A stretch of 64,000 bases of DNA from Euclidia mi (GCA_944739405.2 OX123190.2:84263086-84327085), one strand, 5' to 3'. Shown: positions 12,284 to 23,899, counted from the stretch's first letter. Made by a program: numbers and translations. Notes: a model not told the origin generated them from the letters alone.

Positions 12284-12372
12284 TCATTAATTTAAGAAAA
12301 ATAACATAAATTCACATCATTGTGACAAACTTAAGACATTACTGTGCAACAGAACCTATCCTAATTATGTAA

Positions 12373-14304
12373 CTAGTTTGAGCTTGGTCCGACTGAAACT
12401 TTATCATCTAACTGCATCGTAGTGTATTTCACTATATTTGAATCAAAGCTAGCTTCACTGCCACCTTGCATTAGTAATGCGGCCTCTAATGCTGCTTTTT
12501 CAGCGGCTGCGCGCTCTTCTTCAGCTATTACTTCTCTTTCTGCATTCAATACTTCATTTTCTCTAGCGCGTTTATCTCTAAGTTCTATATTTTCTCTATA
12601 ATTAACCAGACAAGCTGATAAATATTTAATTGGATCATTAGGCTGATGTAGTAATACCTGCCCAATACACTGGCGTAAAGCCTTGCCAACCGTTTCTTTT
12701 AAATATCTAAAATCTTCAGTCACATGCGCGTCGCCGGGACACGGATCTAAAAGATCTAAGTGGCTACGAATACGTACAAGGTTACCTAAACCATCGTTCT
12801 CGTACTCACTAGTTGCATCTGTGTCTCGATAAATATGTTTACCATCTTTATCAATATAATATCGGCCGTAATTATCGTAATAATATGTTACACCATCTCT
12901 AATTTCTTTAATTTTCAAAAGAACTCCGCTAGAGTCCATCATAAATTCACTAGCCGTTGCGTGTGCTTTATATACACGCTGTCTTGACGAATCAAAAAAG
13001 TAACGACCACATTCATCATAAAAGTAAACATGTTCTGCATCATCGGAAACGGGAACTAATATATTATGTTCATTTGGTTGATAGAGGACGTCATCATCAG
13101 GTAATTTATATATCTTTCGACTGTGTTCATCCACGTAAAAATTACCAAGTTCATCAGTAAATTCCTCTCTCACTTCGGCGGCACTTAATATTGAAACTAC
13201 AGACTTATCACTTTTACTACTTTCACCAAAAACCGCTTTATCCCACAAATTACATAATTCGGTAACTAAGCGCTCACGGTTTTCTAACGGCAGCCTGTGG
13301 TTGAAAATCCTTAACTGATAAAAATCTTCACAGACACACAAATCTTCTTCGTCTATATCCTCTATCGACACACTTGTTATTTTATTAAGGCTTCGCAAAG
13401 TGGTTTTTAAATTTTCCAGAGATTCCAGTCTCTTTTCTAAATATTCTTTTTTGCCTTTTAAGGCCAAAAGAGCTGCAGACGGCTCGTCTTCATCAAGTGC
13501 TTCTAACCGTTTTATGCGGTCATCGAGAGTAATAATCTTATTATAAACTTTATTCATTTCTAGACTATGATCAGCAGTAACGCGAATCATGGAACCTAAT
13601 TCAGATCCTCGCCTTCTGAGCTCCTGTAACATTTTTTGAGCTGCTTCAGATTTGTCAGATTTAAGCTCATCAACAATTTGTTGCAAAGTTTTGCTCATTT
13701 CACCAGTAAAATGAGGAAAGTAGACATTTATGTATTTGCTTAACTTCATAGCTAATCCGTCATTTATTTTGTCAAGCCAGTGAAGCAATTCTTCTGCTGC
13801 TTCATTAATTTTCACCTTGTATTCCATTTCTGATGAACATTGTTTTACTGTTTTCATTTTATCTGAAAGACTTTGTGTTACTTCTGCGTGCATCTCCTCA
13901 ATTATTTCAAACTCAGCTTGCAAATTAGCCTGCCCACTTGGCTTTAATATGTGTCTACTTTCATCCATATATTGATGAAAATTTTTGATACGTTTCGAAT
14001 GAGCATCTATAGTAAAACGAATTACTTCAGAAAATGCATTTTTAGTCATTATCTGCTCTTGTTGGGCATTTTTAAATTGTTCAACATCCTTAACGGCATG
14101 TAACCATTGCAAATGGAACTCCATAATGTAATCCATGACTCGATGTTTATTTTCATTTTGTAAAGCTTCACGTATATCACATAAAGTTTGTAAAATTGAC
14201 TCACCATAATCTTTTTTACAAACGAAGACTACAGGCATCTCATAGAAATCCTTCATTTGTTTTGCTATATCGAACAAAAAATTCCTATCTTCTTGTTTCT
14301 GCAT
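12373..14304 (-). CDS. DPY30-motif coiled-coil protein with aromatic Y-x-D repeats (function unknown)
   Basis: An uninterrupted 643-codon reading frame. Residues about 1-340 are Lys/Glu/Leu-rich and predicted helical/coiled coil. Residues about 381-512 hold three diverged repeats, each with an aromatic-x-D..GR-aromatic..D.....IYK core (around residues 389-400, 428-446 and 474-493). Repeats 2 and 3 are followed by related tails (ATASEF..D..GVLLKI, DATSEYENDGLGNLVRI). Residues about 540-572 form a DPY30 motif (KALRQCIGQVLLHQPNDPIKYL..CL), the helical hairpin that docks partner helices in COMPASS complexes and in ciliary radial-spoke proteins. An acidic/Ala coiled coil and a short tail end the protein. 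The ATG at 14304 is the first in frame. The length, coiled coils and DPY30 motif would fit an axonemal or sperm protein, but that is inference. Intronless structure and a GTTTAC cluster just upstream are noted. Confidence 0.85.
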   Translation of the reverse strand: MQKQEDRNFLFDIAKQMKDFYEMPVVFVCKKDYGESILQTLCDIREALQNENKHRVMDYIMEFHLQWLHAVKDVEQFKNAQQEQIMTKNAFSEVIRFTIDAHSKRIKNFHQYMDESRHILKPSGQANLQAEFEIIEEMHAEVTQSLSDKMKTVKQCSSEMEYKVKINEAAEELLHWLDKINDGLAMKLSKYINVYFPHFTGEMSKTLQQIVDELKSDKSEAAQKMLQELRRRGSELGSMIRVTADHSLEMNKVYNKIITLDDRIKRLEALDEDEPSAALLALKGKKEYLEKRLESLENLKTTLRSLNKITSVSIEDIDEEDLCVCEDFYQLRIFNHRLPLENRERLVTELCNLWDKAVFGESSKSDKSVVSILSAAEVREEFTDELGNFYVDEHSRKIYKLPDDDVLYQPNEHNILVPVSDDAEHVYFYDECGRYFFDSSRQRVYKAHATASEFMMDSSGVLLKIKEIRDGVTYYYDNYGRYYIDKDGKHIYRDTDATSEYENDGLGNLVRIRSHLDLLDPCPGDAHVTEDFRYLKETVGKALRQCIGQVLLHQPNDPIKYLSACLVNYRENIELRDKRARENEVLNAEREVIAEEERAAAEKAALEAALLMQGGSEASFDSNIVKYTTMQLDDKVSVGPSSN

Positions 14305-14429
14305 GATTGTAGATACAGACTGTGTTTAATATATGCGAAGATGTAAATAAACAATCTTTAGATAAATAATTGAGTAGGTAATGAAAAAGTAAACGTAGAA
14401 ATACTATACTTTTAATACAAAGCCTTCAA

Positions 14430-14650
14430 AATGAATGTCACAGTTTGTCAAGTCATGGTTTACACCAAGGAGGTTTACACCTCTGTGGTTTACACCAAGA
14501 AGATATCCTACGTGTTTACACCAAAGTTTGATATGTTTACACCCAAAGAAATATAACCAAACGTCCAACCTCTCTGTTTACATCGTAGACAGAGAAGGTT
14601 TACATCATGTCCATGGTTTACATACACCTCAAAGAAATATAACCTAACCA
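14430..14650. promoter_or_regulatory. Cluster of eight GTTTACA(C/T) motifs upstream of the DPY30 gene
   Basis: GTTTAC occurs eight times within about 170 bp (near 14458, 14473, 14488, 14514, 14535, 14576, 14599 and 14616), mostly as GTTTACACC, with irregular spacing of 15-40 bp. The core matches the forkhead-factor binding consensus (TGTTTAC). The cluster begins about 130 bp upstream of the DPY30 gene's start codon. It could equally be decayed simple-repeat sequence. Confidence 0.35.
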
Positions 14651-15029
14651 ACCTCTTTGATACACCTTAGAATATAGATAATAATACATTTACCAGAAAA
14701 ATATAATTTATGGCCAGGAACATAGAAATCGAGTCTTGAATGATGTGATAGGTAGGTACTCGGAAGCTTCCGGTTTATTCAAAGCCACTTCGAAACGATG
14801 TTTTCGAATGGCCGCTTCTTACAGACGATATTTAGGCAAAACCTAAGTAACCTACATGTTAATTTCTACTGTGGATAGAAAATCTAATTTCCATCCTTGT
14901 TCAGATTTAATTAGGTCCTTACCTACTTACACAAGACGTAATCGAAAAATTTACAAATACATTCGTATTAGTATCATGATGTTTTCTTTTACGACTCAGC
15001 ATCATCATCATCGTTATAGCGCTATCCCT

Positions 15030-18000
15030 GTTGCATGCAAGACTTACACGCCTCATTAGTCTCCAAAAACAGTCTCATAGAATTAACAGACTTAATGATA
15101 GATGTTAGCACAAAAATAGGATGTAGCTTTATTTGTGCATTGCCTTATTCATATGCTCTCACAGATGACCAAAACAGGCAGATAGGCAAATTAAATCTAT
15201 TATTGTACAATAGGACATGTCATAGTGACAGTATTTTATTTTTTGACACTAATAGTTTTATTAGTAATTTCTTTTTAACAAAAGATACTATGTATCTTTC
15301 TTATGTACATAGGTGACAACTTGCTAAATTATTAGCATTTAATTTATATACTGACAGGAGTACTACTAGAGTACTTAGGAATTTGGTAGATAATAGTTAT
15401 ACCAATAGTAGTATTGACACATCTATTAGTTTAAACTATTAGATGAGACAACAGATAGGCATTCATGTGTTTTAAACTTAGTTCATCAAAACATACAAGG
15501 CCTATCTGGCAAAGAATTAGAAATAGATTTATTTTTAAATAAACATAAGATTGATATCTTATGTATTACAGAACATTGGTTGCGAGGTGACCAATTAATA
15601 TTTAACAATCAACATTACTCAGTTATAAGTGCATTCGTAAGAAAGAAGGCTATTTGTGGTGGCTCTCTAATATATGTATGTAATAGTTTGAAATGTAAAG
15701 AACGTAAGGATATAGCTAAACTTTCTATCGAGCGCACTGCTGAGATTTCTTGTGTTGAGCTTGAACAACATATTATAGTGTGTGTGTGTATCGACCACCA
15801 CAAAGCGACTTTACTCAGTTTGAAAGCATTATTGAGGATGTCTTAAAACACATAATTTCTAGTAGGAAGTCTATAATCGTATGCGGCGATTTTAATGTCA
15901 ATTTGTTAGAAAAATCACCAATTTGTACTAGGTTAGTTAGCTTATTTAGGTCATTTAATTTAAATGTTTTGTTCTCTGAACCATCTAGAATAACCGTAAT
16001 AGATAATGTTTTTTGCAATTGTCTTTATTTACCTAAGTAAGGCTGTTTTAACTGACTTGACATCGGATCACTGCGGGCAAAAGGTTGTAATTCCAACTAA
16101 TACAACCCCTAAAGTACAAGAAATTACATGTAGGCCAATGACCTCTGCTCGCCTAAAACACTTTAGTAATGATGTTGCTGCCAAGATCGCCAGTATTGAC
16201 TTAACCGTTGATGATCCTGATGAATTATATAAATGCTTATTTAAAATTGTTAATGATGAGTACAATAAAATTTTTAAACTGAAGACGTTTGCAAGGAGCA
16301 TTAAAGTAAATTTTTGTGATTGGGCAACAGTAGGTATATACAAAAGTAGAGCTAGGTTGTATGATATATATGGTATGAAGAAATACAATTTTAATCCTGA
16401 ATTTATTCAATATGTTAGAAATTATTCAAAGGTTTTTAAGAGGACATGTGCTTTAGCCAAATCCTTATATTTAAGCAATAAAATCAAAGAATCCAAGAAC
16501 AAAATTAAAACTACTTGGAGCATTATTAACAATGAGACTGGTCGAGCTAAATTGGTAGATAACAATTATGAATTAAAATTTAATGGTGAAATTATTACTA
16601 GGAAAACTGATGTTGCTCAGACATTTAACAATTTCTTCATAAACATACCAGTGAACACAACCAGCTGTCTAGATTCATGTCCAAACAAAGCAGAAATGTT
16701 GGTTAGGGGCAATGTGAATGAGTGTGATGTGCTTTTTAATTTTAAATATATTGACACCAATGACATACTGAAGGTATTCAAGACGCTCAATAATAAAAAA
16801 TCTGTTGACTTATGGGGCATTTCTGTTAAACTTGTGCGACAAATTATTTCTAGCTTAGCTCCATATTTAGCTGCAATATTCAACAGATGCATAGATACAG
16901 GAGTATTTCCTGATCTAATGAAACACAGTAAAGTAATACCATTATTCAAAAAGGGATCAAAGAGCGACCCTAGTAATTTTCGGCCAATTTCTATCTTGCC
17001 TGCTATTAGTAAAATTTTTGAAAAGATTATTTTGCATCAACTAGAGAGCCACTTTCACACAAATAATTTATTTCACAGTGAACAGTATGGCTTTACTAAG
17101 GGTCGCTCCACCGTTGATGCCGGTGTAACTTTGTTAAAGCATATTTTCAATGCTTGGGAAAACTCGAAGGATGCCATTGCTGTTTTTTGTGACCTATCAA
17201 AGGCCTTTGACTGTGTGGAACATAATACGCTTTTACTTAAATTGAAACTTTATGGTATTAGAGATACCGCACTCAATCTTGTTGCCAGCTACCTTAGTGA
17301 TAGAATTCAGTATGTAGATGTTAATGGGAGTAGGTCTCTAGGTTTGCCAGTAGGAATGGGCGTTCCACAGGGCTCTATTCTCGGTCCATTTCTTTTTTTA
17401 ATATATATTAATGATTTGCCGTTCTTTGTACAAAATTTATGTGATATTGTTTTGTTTACCGACGATACGTCACTAATTTTTAAAGTTGATCGTAATTTAA
17501 GTAACTTTGATACCGTCAATAACACTCTTGCACAAGTATTAGATTGGTTTTCGACAAATAATTTGGTACTCAACTCAAGCAAAACCAAATGTGTTAAATT
17601 CTCTTTGCCTAATGTCAAAAGTGTTCCTACTAATATAATTTTAAATAAGGAAACAATTGAACTAGTCGAATCAACCGTATTCTTAGGTGTAACTTTAGAT
17701 TGTAAGCTTCAGTGGGGCGCCCAAATATGCTGTCTCGCAGTAAAACTTAGTTCCGCAGCGTTTGGAGTTAGAAAAGTTAGGGAATTCACAGATATAGATA
17801 GTGCTAGACTAGTTTACTTTAGTTATTTTCACAGCGTAATGTCTTACGGAATAATGTTATGGGGTACAGCTGCTGATATACAGACTATTTTTGTCATTCA
17901 AAAAAGGGCCATACGTGCAATTTATAAGTTAGGTGCTAGAGATTCTTTACGTGATAAATTTAAAGAAGTAGACATATTGACAGTTGCATCGCAATATATA

Positions 18001-19211
18001 TATGCTAACTTAATGTACATTAAGAAAAACTTAATTCTATACCGCAAAAATAGTGATTTGCACAACGTGAACACAAGGAATAAGCATAAACTGGTGGGAA
18101 CTAACTACCGTCTACATAAAGTTCAGAACTCATTTGCGGGGATTGGTATACGATTTTTCAACAAATTGCCTCTTGAAATAATGAATTTACCCATGCACAA
18201 ATACAAACGGACAATTAGGAACTTTCTTTTACAAAGGGGTTATTACACTATTAAGGATAAGACTATTAAAGATTATTAAATGATAAGACACCGTGGGGAT
18301 AGGCTTAGGCTTGTTTAACTCACGATTATTTTATTTACATGTTAAGTGGAGGTGCCTCGTGAACACATGATTTTTGCAGGATTTGGATATTTTTATGATT
18401 TGTTGAATGTAGTTTAACATTATTTATCTCTGATCATATCATTGTCACCTTCACAAAATTCTTTCTACATTTGCATTCCTTCACGCGTTCCACTAACTTA
18501 TGTTAATAATAACGATCTGGAAAGTGGAGGTAATTGGCGGTCATGGTCAGTATACCAATAGATTGTTTCTTACTGCTGGTTCGTATACCGTTGTCGTCAT
18601 GCTCACTAAAATGTCATTTCTTGTGGTGGCGTCGTGTGTCGGGTCATCCCTGTCCCTCTAATATGGCGAGAGGGATGATGGCTGGCACATGCGTCATACT
18701 CGTGAACGGGTGCTACTTGCGATGACTGGTCGATGACGGTCTTGCGGGCTGGTATTAGATTTTAATATTTAACTGCATCATTTCCATCATGGTTCTGATC
18801 ACTTTCGCGGATTGCCTGCATTATTAGGTATATTATAATGTAAGTGGATGCTCCTGTTTCACCATGTCTATTCTGAGGAGGCTAACCAAAAGTATTATGC
18901 TGAGTATTATGATGTACAGTAAATATATACAAGTGATATAGAAGGTGTAACAGTTGCAGCACCTTACAAAATGTAAATTGTGTATTATGCAAAACCTGGC
19001 GATGAAAAAGAGTGACCGTGAGTTTTATTGCCCGTTCTTTCTCATGGTTCCACCTATTGCTTTGCGAACGTGGCAGTAAATGTAAATGTAGAAGCATACA
19101 GTAATAATGTTTTAGAGTATAAGTAATTATTTTATAAATTTATTATTTTGATGTTCATAAGCGTCACATTGTGACCCAAATGAATAAAGGATTTTGAATT
19201 TGAATTTGAAT
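15030..19211 (+). mobile_element. CR1/Jockey-like LINE, 5'-truncated copy 1
   Basis: The order is an ORF1-like tail with a possible esterase end (about 15035-15450), an APE-type endonuclease region (15460-16060, frameshifted), reverse transcriptase (16006-18279) and a 0.9-kb 3' UTR ending in (GAATTT)n repeats at 19211. Copy 2 at 57342-60628 is about 95% identical by eye, so both are fairly recent. Confidence 0.85.
15460..18279 (+). pseudogene. LINE ORF2: endonuclease (frameshifted) + reverse transcriptase
   Basis: The endonuclease part shows NIQGLSGKELEIDLFL, ILCITEHWLRGDQ, GDFNVNLLEKS and SDHCGQKV, the expected order of APE-domain motifs, but it is split by shifts near 15790 and 16010. The reverse transcriptase frame (16006-18279, 757 codons) is open and has FRPISILPAISKIFEK, FCDLSKAFDCVEHNTLL, GVPQGSILGPFLF and a catalytic box reading FTDD at 17455-17466, where FADD or YADD is normal. 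A C-terminal domain follows with KRAIRAIYKLGARDSLRDKF. The product would copy the element's RNA at a nicked target. The endonuclease breaks mean this copy cannot move by itself. Confidence 0.85.
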
Positions 19212-19325
19212 TCATGACAGCCGCACTTAACTTCGAAAAGTCATTGGTGCCTGCCGTGGATTCGAACCCGATACCCTCTGCATAGCAGTCCGTTGGTATC
19301 TCCATTAGGCTATCGCTGTCTTAAA
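19205..19325 (-). repeat. SINE family B head, reverse orientation
   Basis: Reverse complement of the tRNA-like head and early middle of family B (B box seen as GGATTCGAACCCG), abutting the 3' end of LINE copy 1. Confidence 0.75.
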
Positions 19326-20422
19326 ACTTTGTTTTATTTTACGAGTATGCACGAATATTTCATAAAATTTAATATACAAGCGGGAAGACAGAAACGGGGC
19401 AACTGCCCCGGGCGGCTACGTCAAGGGGCTGCCAAAATCATGTCAGAGTACTTATCTGTCAATGATGTGACATTGAGCTATAATCACTCTGAGACAAAAA
19501 GGAGAAAGCTTTTACATGCAATAATCTTGACTCAATACTTACTTTTTTCATAAATTGAATAGCCTGCCTCGGTTCTAATAGACAAGAACAAGTTAATGTT
19601 CGATGAACACATAATGCCGGAATGTTTTTTTTAAATTGACCAGATTAACGCGTCAGATGAATGTAGCGATCGAAAAAGTTGCAGTTAGGTACAGACAACT
19701 TTGTGGGTAAAATAACAGAAGAGTGCAGAGCGGCATTTGGGAAGTTGCGTCGTATCTTTTAGTAATATGTGCTACAATGTTGTAGGGGTAAACGAAGATG
19801 TTGTGTGTAAGATAAAATAAAGAATCCAAAAGATGAAATACATACTTTACTGTATATATATATACCCATTATAAAATAACTACAGACTCCGACCTAACTG
19901 TTTGATTGCTGAAGACGACCGCGGCGCCGCGCTCACACAATAGAGCGCCTTGTATATAATTGTCCTCACGAATAAAGATGTGAAACATGACGGTGAACCT
20001 AGGCCACTGACAACATGTAGTCAGAGAGCTATGAGAAGGTCAATACGAGGGATATCGGCTGACGGACAAAAAGGGTTGGAACGAGATTAACCGGTAGAAG
20101 ACCAAAATAACTAACATTTTTCAGAGTCTTAATCGCTACCGCAACTAAGGCAGTGCCCAGGCGGAGGACGCAGACCCTGCAATTTATCAAAGACCCAATT
20201 ATCACATGAAATAATTTTTGGCGCTACTAAATTCATCGGGCGCAGTTACATTTGAGATGATCTTCAATCAGCCTGTTAGTCAGTAACATACAAAATATAC
20301 TTTTGAAAGTACCGATACCTACTGGCTACTATTATATGCAATGGGAACTGGTGCTGGAGAATCCTACAAAAACATACTGTTAGACACTGGTCAACAATTC
20401 ACCGCAACAAAATGTAGTACGC
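19326..20422. other. No recognised feature
   Basis: Mixed sequence. A GC-rich patch at about 19915-19950 (GACCGCGGCGCCGCGCTCAC) is not explained by any family recognised here. Confidence 0.35.
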
Positions 20423-20839
20423 GTGGACAAATGTGATGAATTACTTAATTTGTTATGTAGGTATAGGCCAATCCAGCACAACCAGTCCTGGATTGGTATC
20501 GAAACATGCAGGCAGGCCAAGGAGGCTCTTCCTGCAGTAGACGGTAAGATAGCCAAACAAGTCCTCCGGCTGTCCAAGCAACAACTTCGGACAGTCGCGG
20601 CCGCCTTTACAGGACACGGATCCTTTAATAAGCACCTATTTAATATAGGAATCACCGACAGCCCACTGTTCAGAGCCTGTATGGCAGCAGACGAGACGGC
20701 AGCCCACCTGCTCCTCGACTGCCCTGAGGTTTCACAGTACAGGCAGCAGCACCTGACCAGACACAGCACCCTAAGGGAAGCAGTGGGCCACATCAAAAGC
20801 CTGCTGGCCTTCCTCGAAGAGCTGGGGTGGCTCGAATGA
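20423..20839 (+). pseudogene. C-terminal fragment of a LINE polyprotein (RNase H-bearing type)
   Basis: The open frame ends ...LFRACMAADETAAHLLLDCP followed by a Q-rich helix and a stop. The C-x(8)-H-x(4)-C spacing in CMAADETAAHLLLDC resembles the zinc-knuckle-like end of RNase H-containing non-LTR elements (I, R1 or LOA type). SKQQLRTVAAAFTGHGSFNKHLF upstream fits the end of the RNase H region. The reverse transcriptase is absent, so this is an orphan tail. Confidence 0.65.
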
Positions 20840-21204
20840 CAAGACCATTCCAAAATACACGCCAAGACGTGGAGTTGCGGAAACAGCCCGTGACATCAGG
20901 TATGTAGGTGAGCATTTTCACTTTAAATGACACATTGCTGTTTTGGAGCTGTCCCTACAAATATGCATTTTTAATAGATATTAAACTAATAGTTTAGGTA
21001 ATGAATTGAACATACATTGAAAATATACGAAACAGGCTATCTGTTTTTGATATCAGCAATAACATAAAATAAAACCATTTTACGTAAAATATATTTGAAA
21101 TTTCATGAATTTTCAGTTTCATACTGTCCTATTTGTTGATTGTCAAGTTTGGATTGAGATTTTAATATATTTTTATACGATGAATTTTGAAGTGATGATT
21201 TTAA

Positions 21205-21280
21205 TGCTTCATCATCATCATCAGCCTTTAAAAGTCCACTGCTGGACTAGGCCTCTCCTTTGAAAGGAGGAATTGGGGCT
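21205..21280 (-). repeat. Fragment of a (GAT)n-tailed retroelement
   Basis: CATCATCATCATCAGCC followed by AGTCCACTGCTGGACTAGG, the same 3' end as the copies at 6066, 40974 and 55073. Confidence 0.7.
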
Positions 21281-21282
21281 AA

Positions 21283-21452
21283 AAAGGCTTCACGCACAAC
21301 TCTTGGGTAAAAGTGGCGTTCCGTGATGAGGACTTGGGGACGATGAAATTCAATCCAGTGATTGGTGCCCGATTGAAGTAAATGTTCCGCAATCGCCGAT
21401 TTGTTCGTTTGACGGTTCTTTACAGCTGCGATGTGCTCCTTTTACTGTTTAT
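21283..21452 (-). pseudogene. Penelope-like element, GIY-YIG-region fragment
   Basis: On the minus strand a frame reads EHIAAVKNRQTNKSAIAEHL, then a short QSGTNHWIEF linker and a QVLITERHFYPRVVREAFE segment. The order RQTNKSAIAEH, then ER.FYPR..RE, matches the end of the GIY-YIG endonuclease domain of Penelope-like retroelements. An in-frame stop lies immediately upstream and the catalytic GIY-YIG part is missing, so this is a dead fragment. It was found by translating past the stop. Confidence 0.65.
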
Positions 21453-22256
21453 TATACGTTCAGCGATAGTCCGCTTATACACACAAAAACAATACTAGAC
21501 TTCTAACGCGTGGATTGTACACCTAAATCTTCATCAGGAAGTTATAGACTGAGAGCCAGTGTTCCGCAGACTTACGGTATAGTAGCAAACTTCATATTAA
21601 TGCTAGTTATACTAATTCACCTGCCGTAGATGAAATGGAGGTTTATTATTCCCATAGTGGGTTCCTTTAGGCGTGCCTAGAAGTCGAAAAGTATGAAAAT
21701 CGACTTTCAAAACGTGATCGCAGCATGTCTGCCGTTTTGATATCTTAAAATATATATTGTTTTTTATAGAAATACTTAATGGCAGACACTTGTTCCGGTT
21801 CCTACTATATTTTATTTAATATCATAGATCCCAAAATTTCATAAAATTTACGTTATTTTAGCAAAGCTAAAAATTATATAAGTTATTTATATTATTATTT
21901 TAAACATATATTTACAAAGGCAGACACATAGGTCGGTTCTAACACTCGGGCAGACCACACGATACTTTCTCAGTCGTGCTATTGAAATTGCATGATTTTG
22001 ATTTTCTCACTCTTCATTTCGCAGGGAACTAGTGTTTCAGCAAAGCTGCAATTTATGTATGTTTTTTACATCATTATTATACATGTATATCTAAAAAACC
22101 AGACAGATAGGTCGGTTCTAAAATGCAGGCAGACTACATAATAGTTTCACAGTCATGCTAATGGAGATACACGATATTGACTTTCTCACTCTTACTGGCA
22201 ATGACAACGAATCAGTATGAATACATGTGAACAGTGTTTTTAAATTTTATAATTTA

Positions 22257-22464
22257 CTAGAGGATGCCCGCGGTTACACTCGCGTTATTTCAGGCTATTG
22301 CTCTGCTCCCGTCGTTCATAGCGTGATGTTATATACCCTATAGCCTTCCTCGATAAATAAGCCATCTAACACTGAAATAATTTTTCAAATCGGGCCAGTA
22401 GTTCCTGAGATTAGCGCGTTCAACCAAACAAACAAACTTTTCAGCTTTATATATTAGTATAAGA
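22257..22464 (-). mobile_element. Small non-autonomous Helitron, subfamily 1
   Basis: On the minus strand it starts TCTTATACTAATATATAAAG and ends GGGCATCCTCTAG (CTRR end), with host A on one side and T on the other. Closely similar to 31254-31461. Confidence 0.8.
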
Positions 22465-22770
22465 TAAGATAACTCTTATTTTCAATCGGTCTGTGTGGAG
22501 AACCTTGGGGGAGGCCTATGTCAGCAGTGGACGTCTCTAGGCTGACATGATGATTGAATCAACGGAAGTCTGCAGTTCTAATGAAGAACAGTGAAAAATT
22601 TTGATTTTTTATAGCCAATATTAAATTTATTTATTCTGTATTTGAATTTCGAGTGTATGTTTTGTTAGAACAAAATAAGTAGCAAAATCATTATTATTGC
22701 AAGTGAAAAAAAAATTGTTGATTTCTTTATAAAAACTTAAGTATATGTTTCTGATTGAAAATAAGAGTTA

Positions 22771-22975
22771 CCTTAATATATAAAATCCTTGCGTTGCTGT
22801 CTGACTGACAGACACGCTACAGATGAAACTATTGGGCACAGGAAGCTGAAATTTGGCATGTATGTTTCTTGGGGACCGTAGGGTTGCACTAAGAACGGAT
22901 TTCCCGAAATTCCCACGGGATCGGCCAAAACGGGTAAATTAAAAAAATGCAAGCGTAGCTGCTGGCGTCCTCTAG
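22771..22975 (+). mobile_element. Small non-autonomous Helitron, subfamily 2
   Basis: Reads CCTTAATATATAAAATCCTT at the 5' side and ends GCTGGCGTCCTCTAG before a host T. Copies at 30778-30987 and 40541-40747 share the whole body. The first few bases are decayed. Confidence 0.78.
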
Positions 22976-23834
22976 TAAATTACAAAATTTAAAAACACTG
23001 TTCACATGTATTCATACTGATTCGTTGTCATTGCCAGTAAGAGTGAGAAAGTCAATATCGTGTATCTCCATTAGCATGACTGCGAAACTATTATGAAGTC
23101 TGCCTGCATTTTAGAACCGACCTATCTGTCTGGTTTTTTAGATATACATGTATAATAATGATGTAAAAAACATACATAAATTGCAGCTTTGCTGAAACAC
23201 TAGTTCCCTGCGAAATGAAGAGTGAGAAAATCAAAATCATGCAACTTCAATAGCACGACTGAGAAAGTATCGTGTGGTCTGCCAGAGTGTCAGAACCGAC
23301 CTATGTGTCTGCCTTTGTAAATATATGTTTAAAATAATAATATAAATAACATATATAATTTTTAGCTTTGCTAAAATAACGTAAATTTTATGAAATTTTA
23401 GGAACTATGATATTAAATAAAATATAGTAGGAACCGGAACAAGTGTCTGCCATTAAGTATTTCTATAAAAAACAATATATATTTTAAGATATCAAAACGG
23501 CAGACATGCTGCGATCACGTTTTGAAAGTCGATTTTCATGCTTTTCGACTTCTAGGCACGCCTAAAGGAACCCACTATGGGAATAATGAACCTCCATTTG
23601 ATCTACGGCAGGTGAATTAGTATAACTAGCATTAATATGAAGTTTGCTACTATACCGTAAGTCTGCGGAACACTGGCTCTTAGACTATTATTTAGGATTC
23701 CTGATGAAGATTTAGGTGTACAATCCACGCGTTAGTAGTCTAGTATTTACTAGGTATATGCCAGCCACCTCCTCATACCCATGAGGTTAAAATCGAAGGC
23801 CGAATCACCGGAGAATCGCATTACACATTTTCGC

Positions 23835-23889
23835 AAAATTCATATTACACATACCTAGTAAATGACTAGGTATGTGTAATGTGAATTTT
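23835..23889. repeat. 24-bp hairpin with 7-base loop
   Basis: Stems 23835-23858 and 23866-23889 are inverted copies with one mismatch; the loop is TAAATGA. The stem contains TACACATACCTAG. Confidence 0.85.
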
Positions 23890-23899
23890 ATTTTGTTCT

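Larger units (their letters stand above)
21491..23747. repeat. 2.26-kb inverted repeat with about 1-kb arms
   Basis: The left arm (21491-22485) and right arm (22752-23747) are inverted copies, about 95-97% identical by eye outside the Helitron insertions. The outer ends both read AATACTAGACT(T/A)CTAACGCG, and the inner ends share TAACTCTTATTTTCAATC. Each arm is interrupted at the equivalent inner position by a small Helitron (22257-22464 and 22771-22975), and the two Helitrons belong to different subfamilies. The unpaired centre (22486-22751) holds a fragment ending in a GGCCTATGTCAGCAGTGGAC motif. No coding capacity was seen. It could be a foldback transposon or an inverted segmental duplication. 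Confidence 0.85.

Noticed and set aside
14430..14650. 70-codon frame rich in WFTPRR
   Set aside because: Produced by the GTTTACACC-type repeats; no domain.
20380..20865. 161-codon minus-strand frame
   Set aside because: Antisense to a LINE C-terminal frame that has a recognisable Cys/His pattern.
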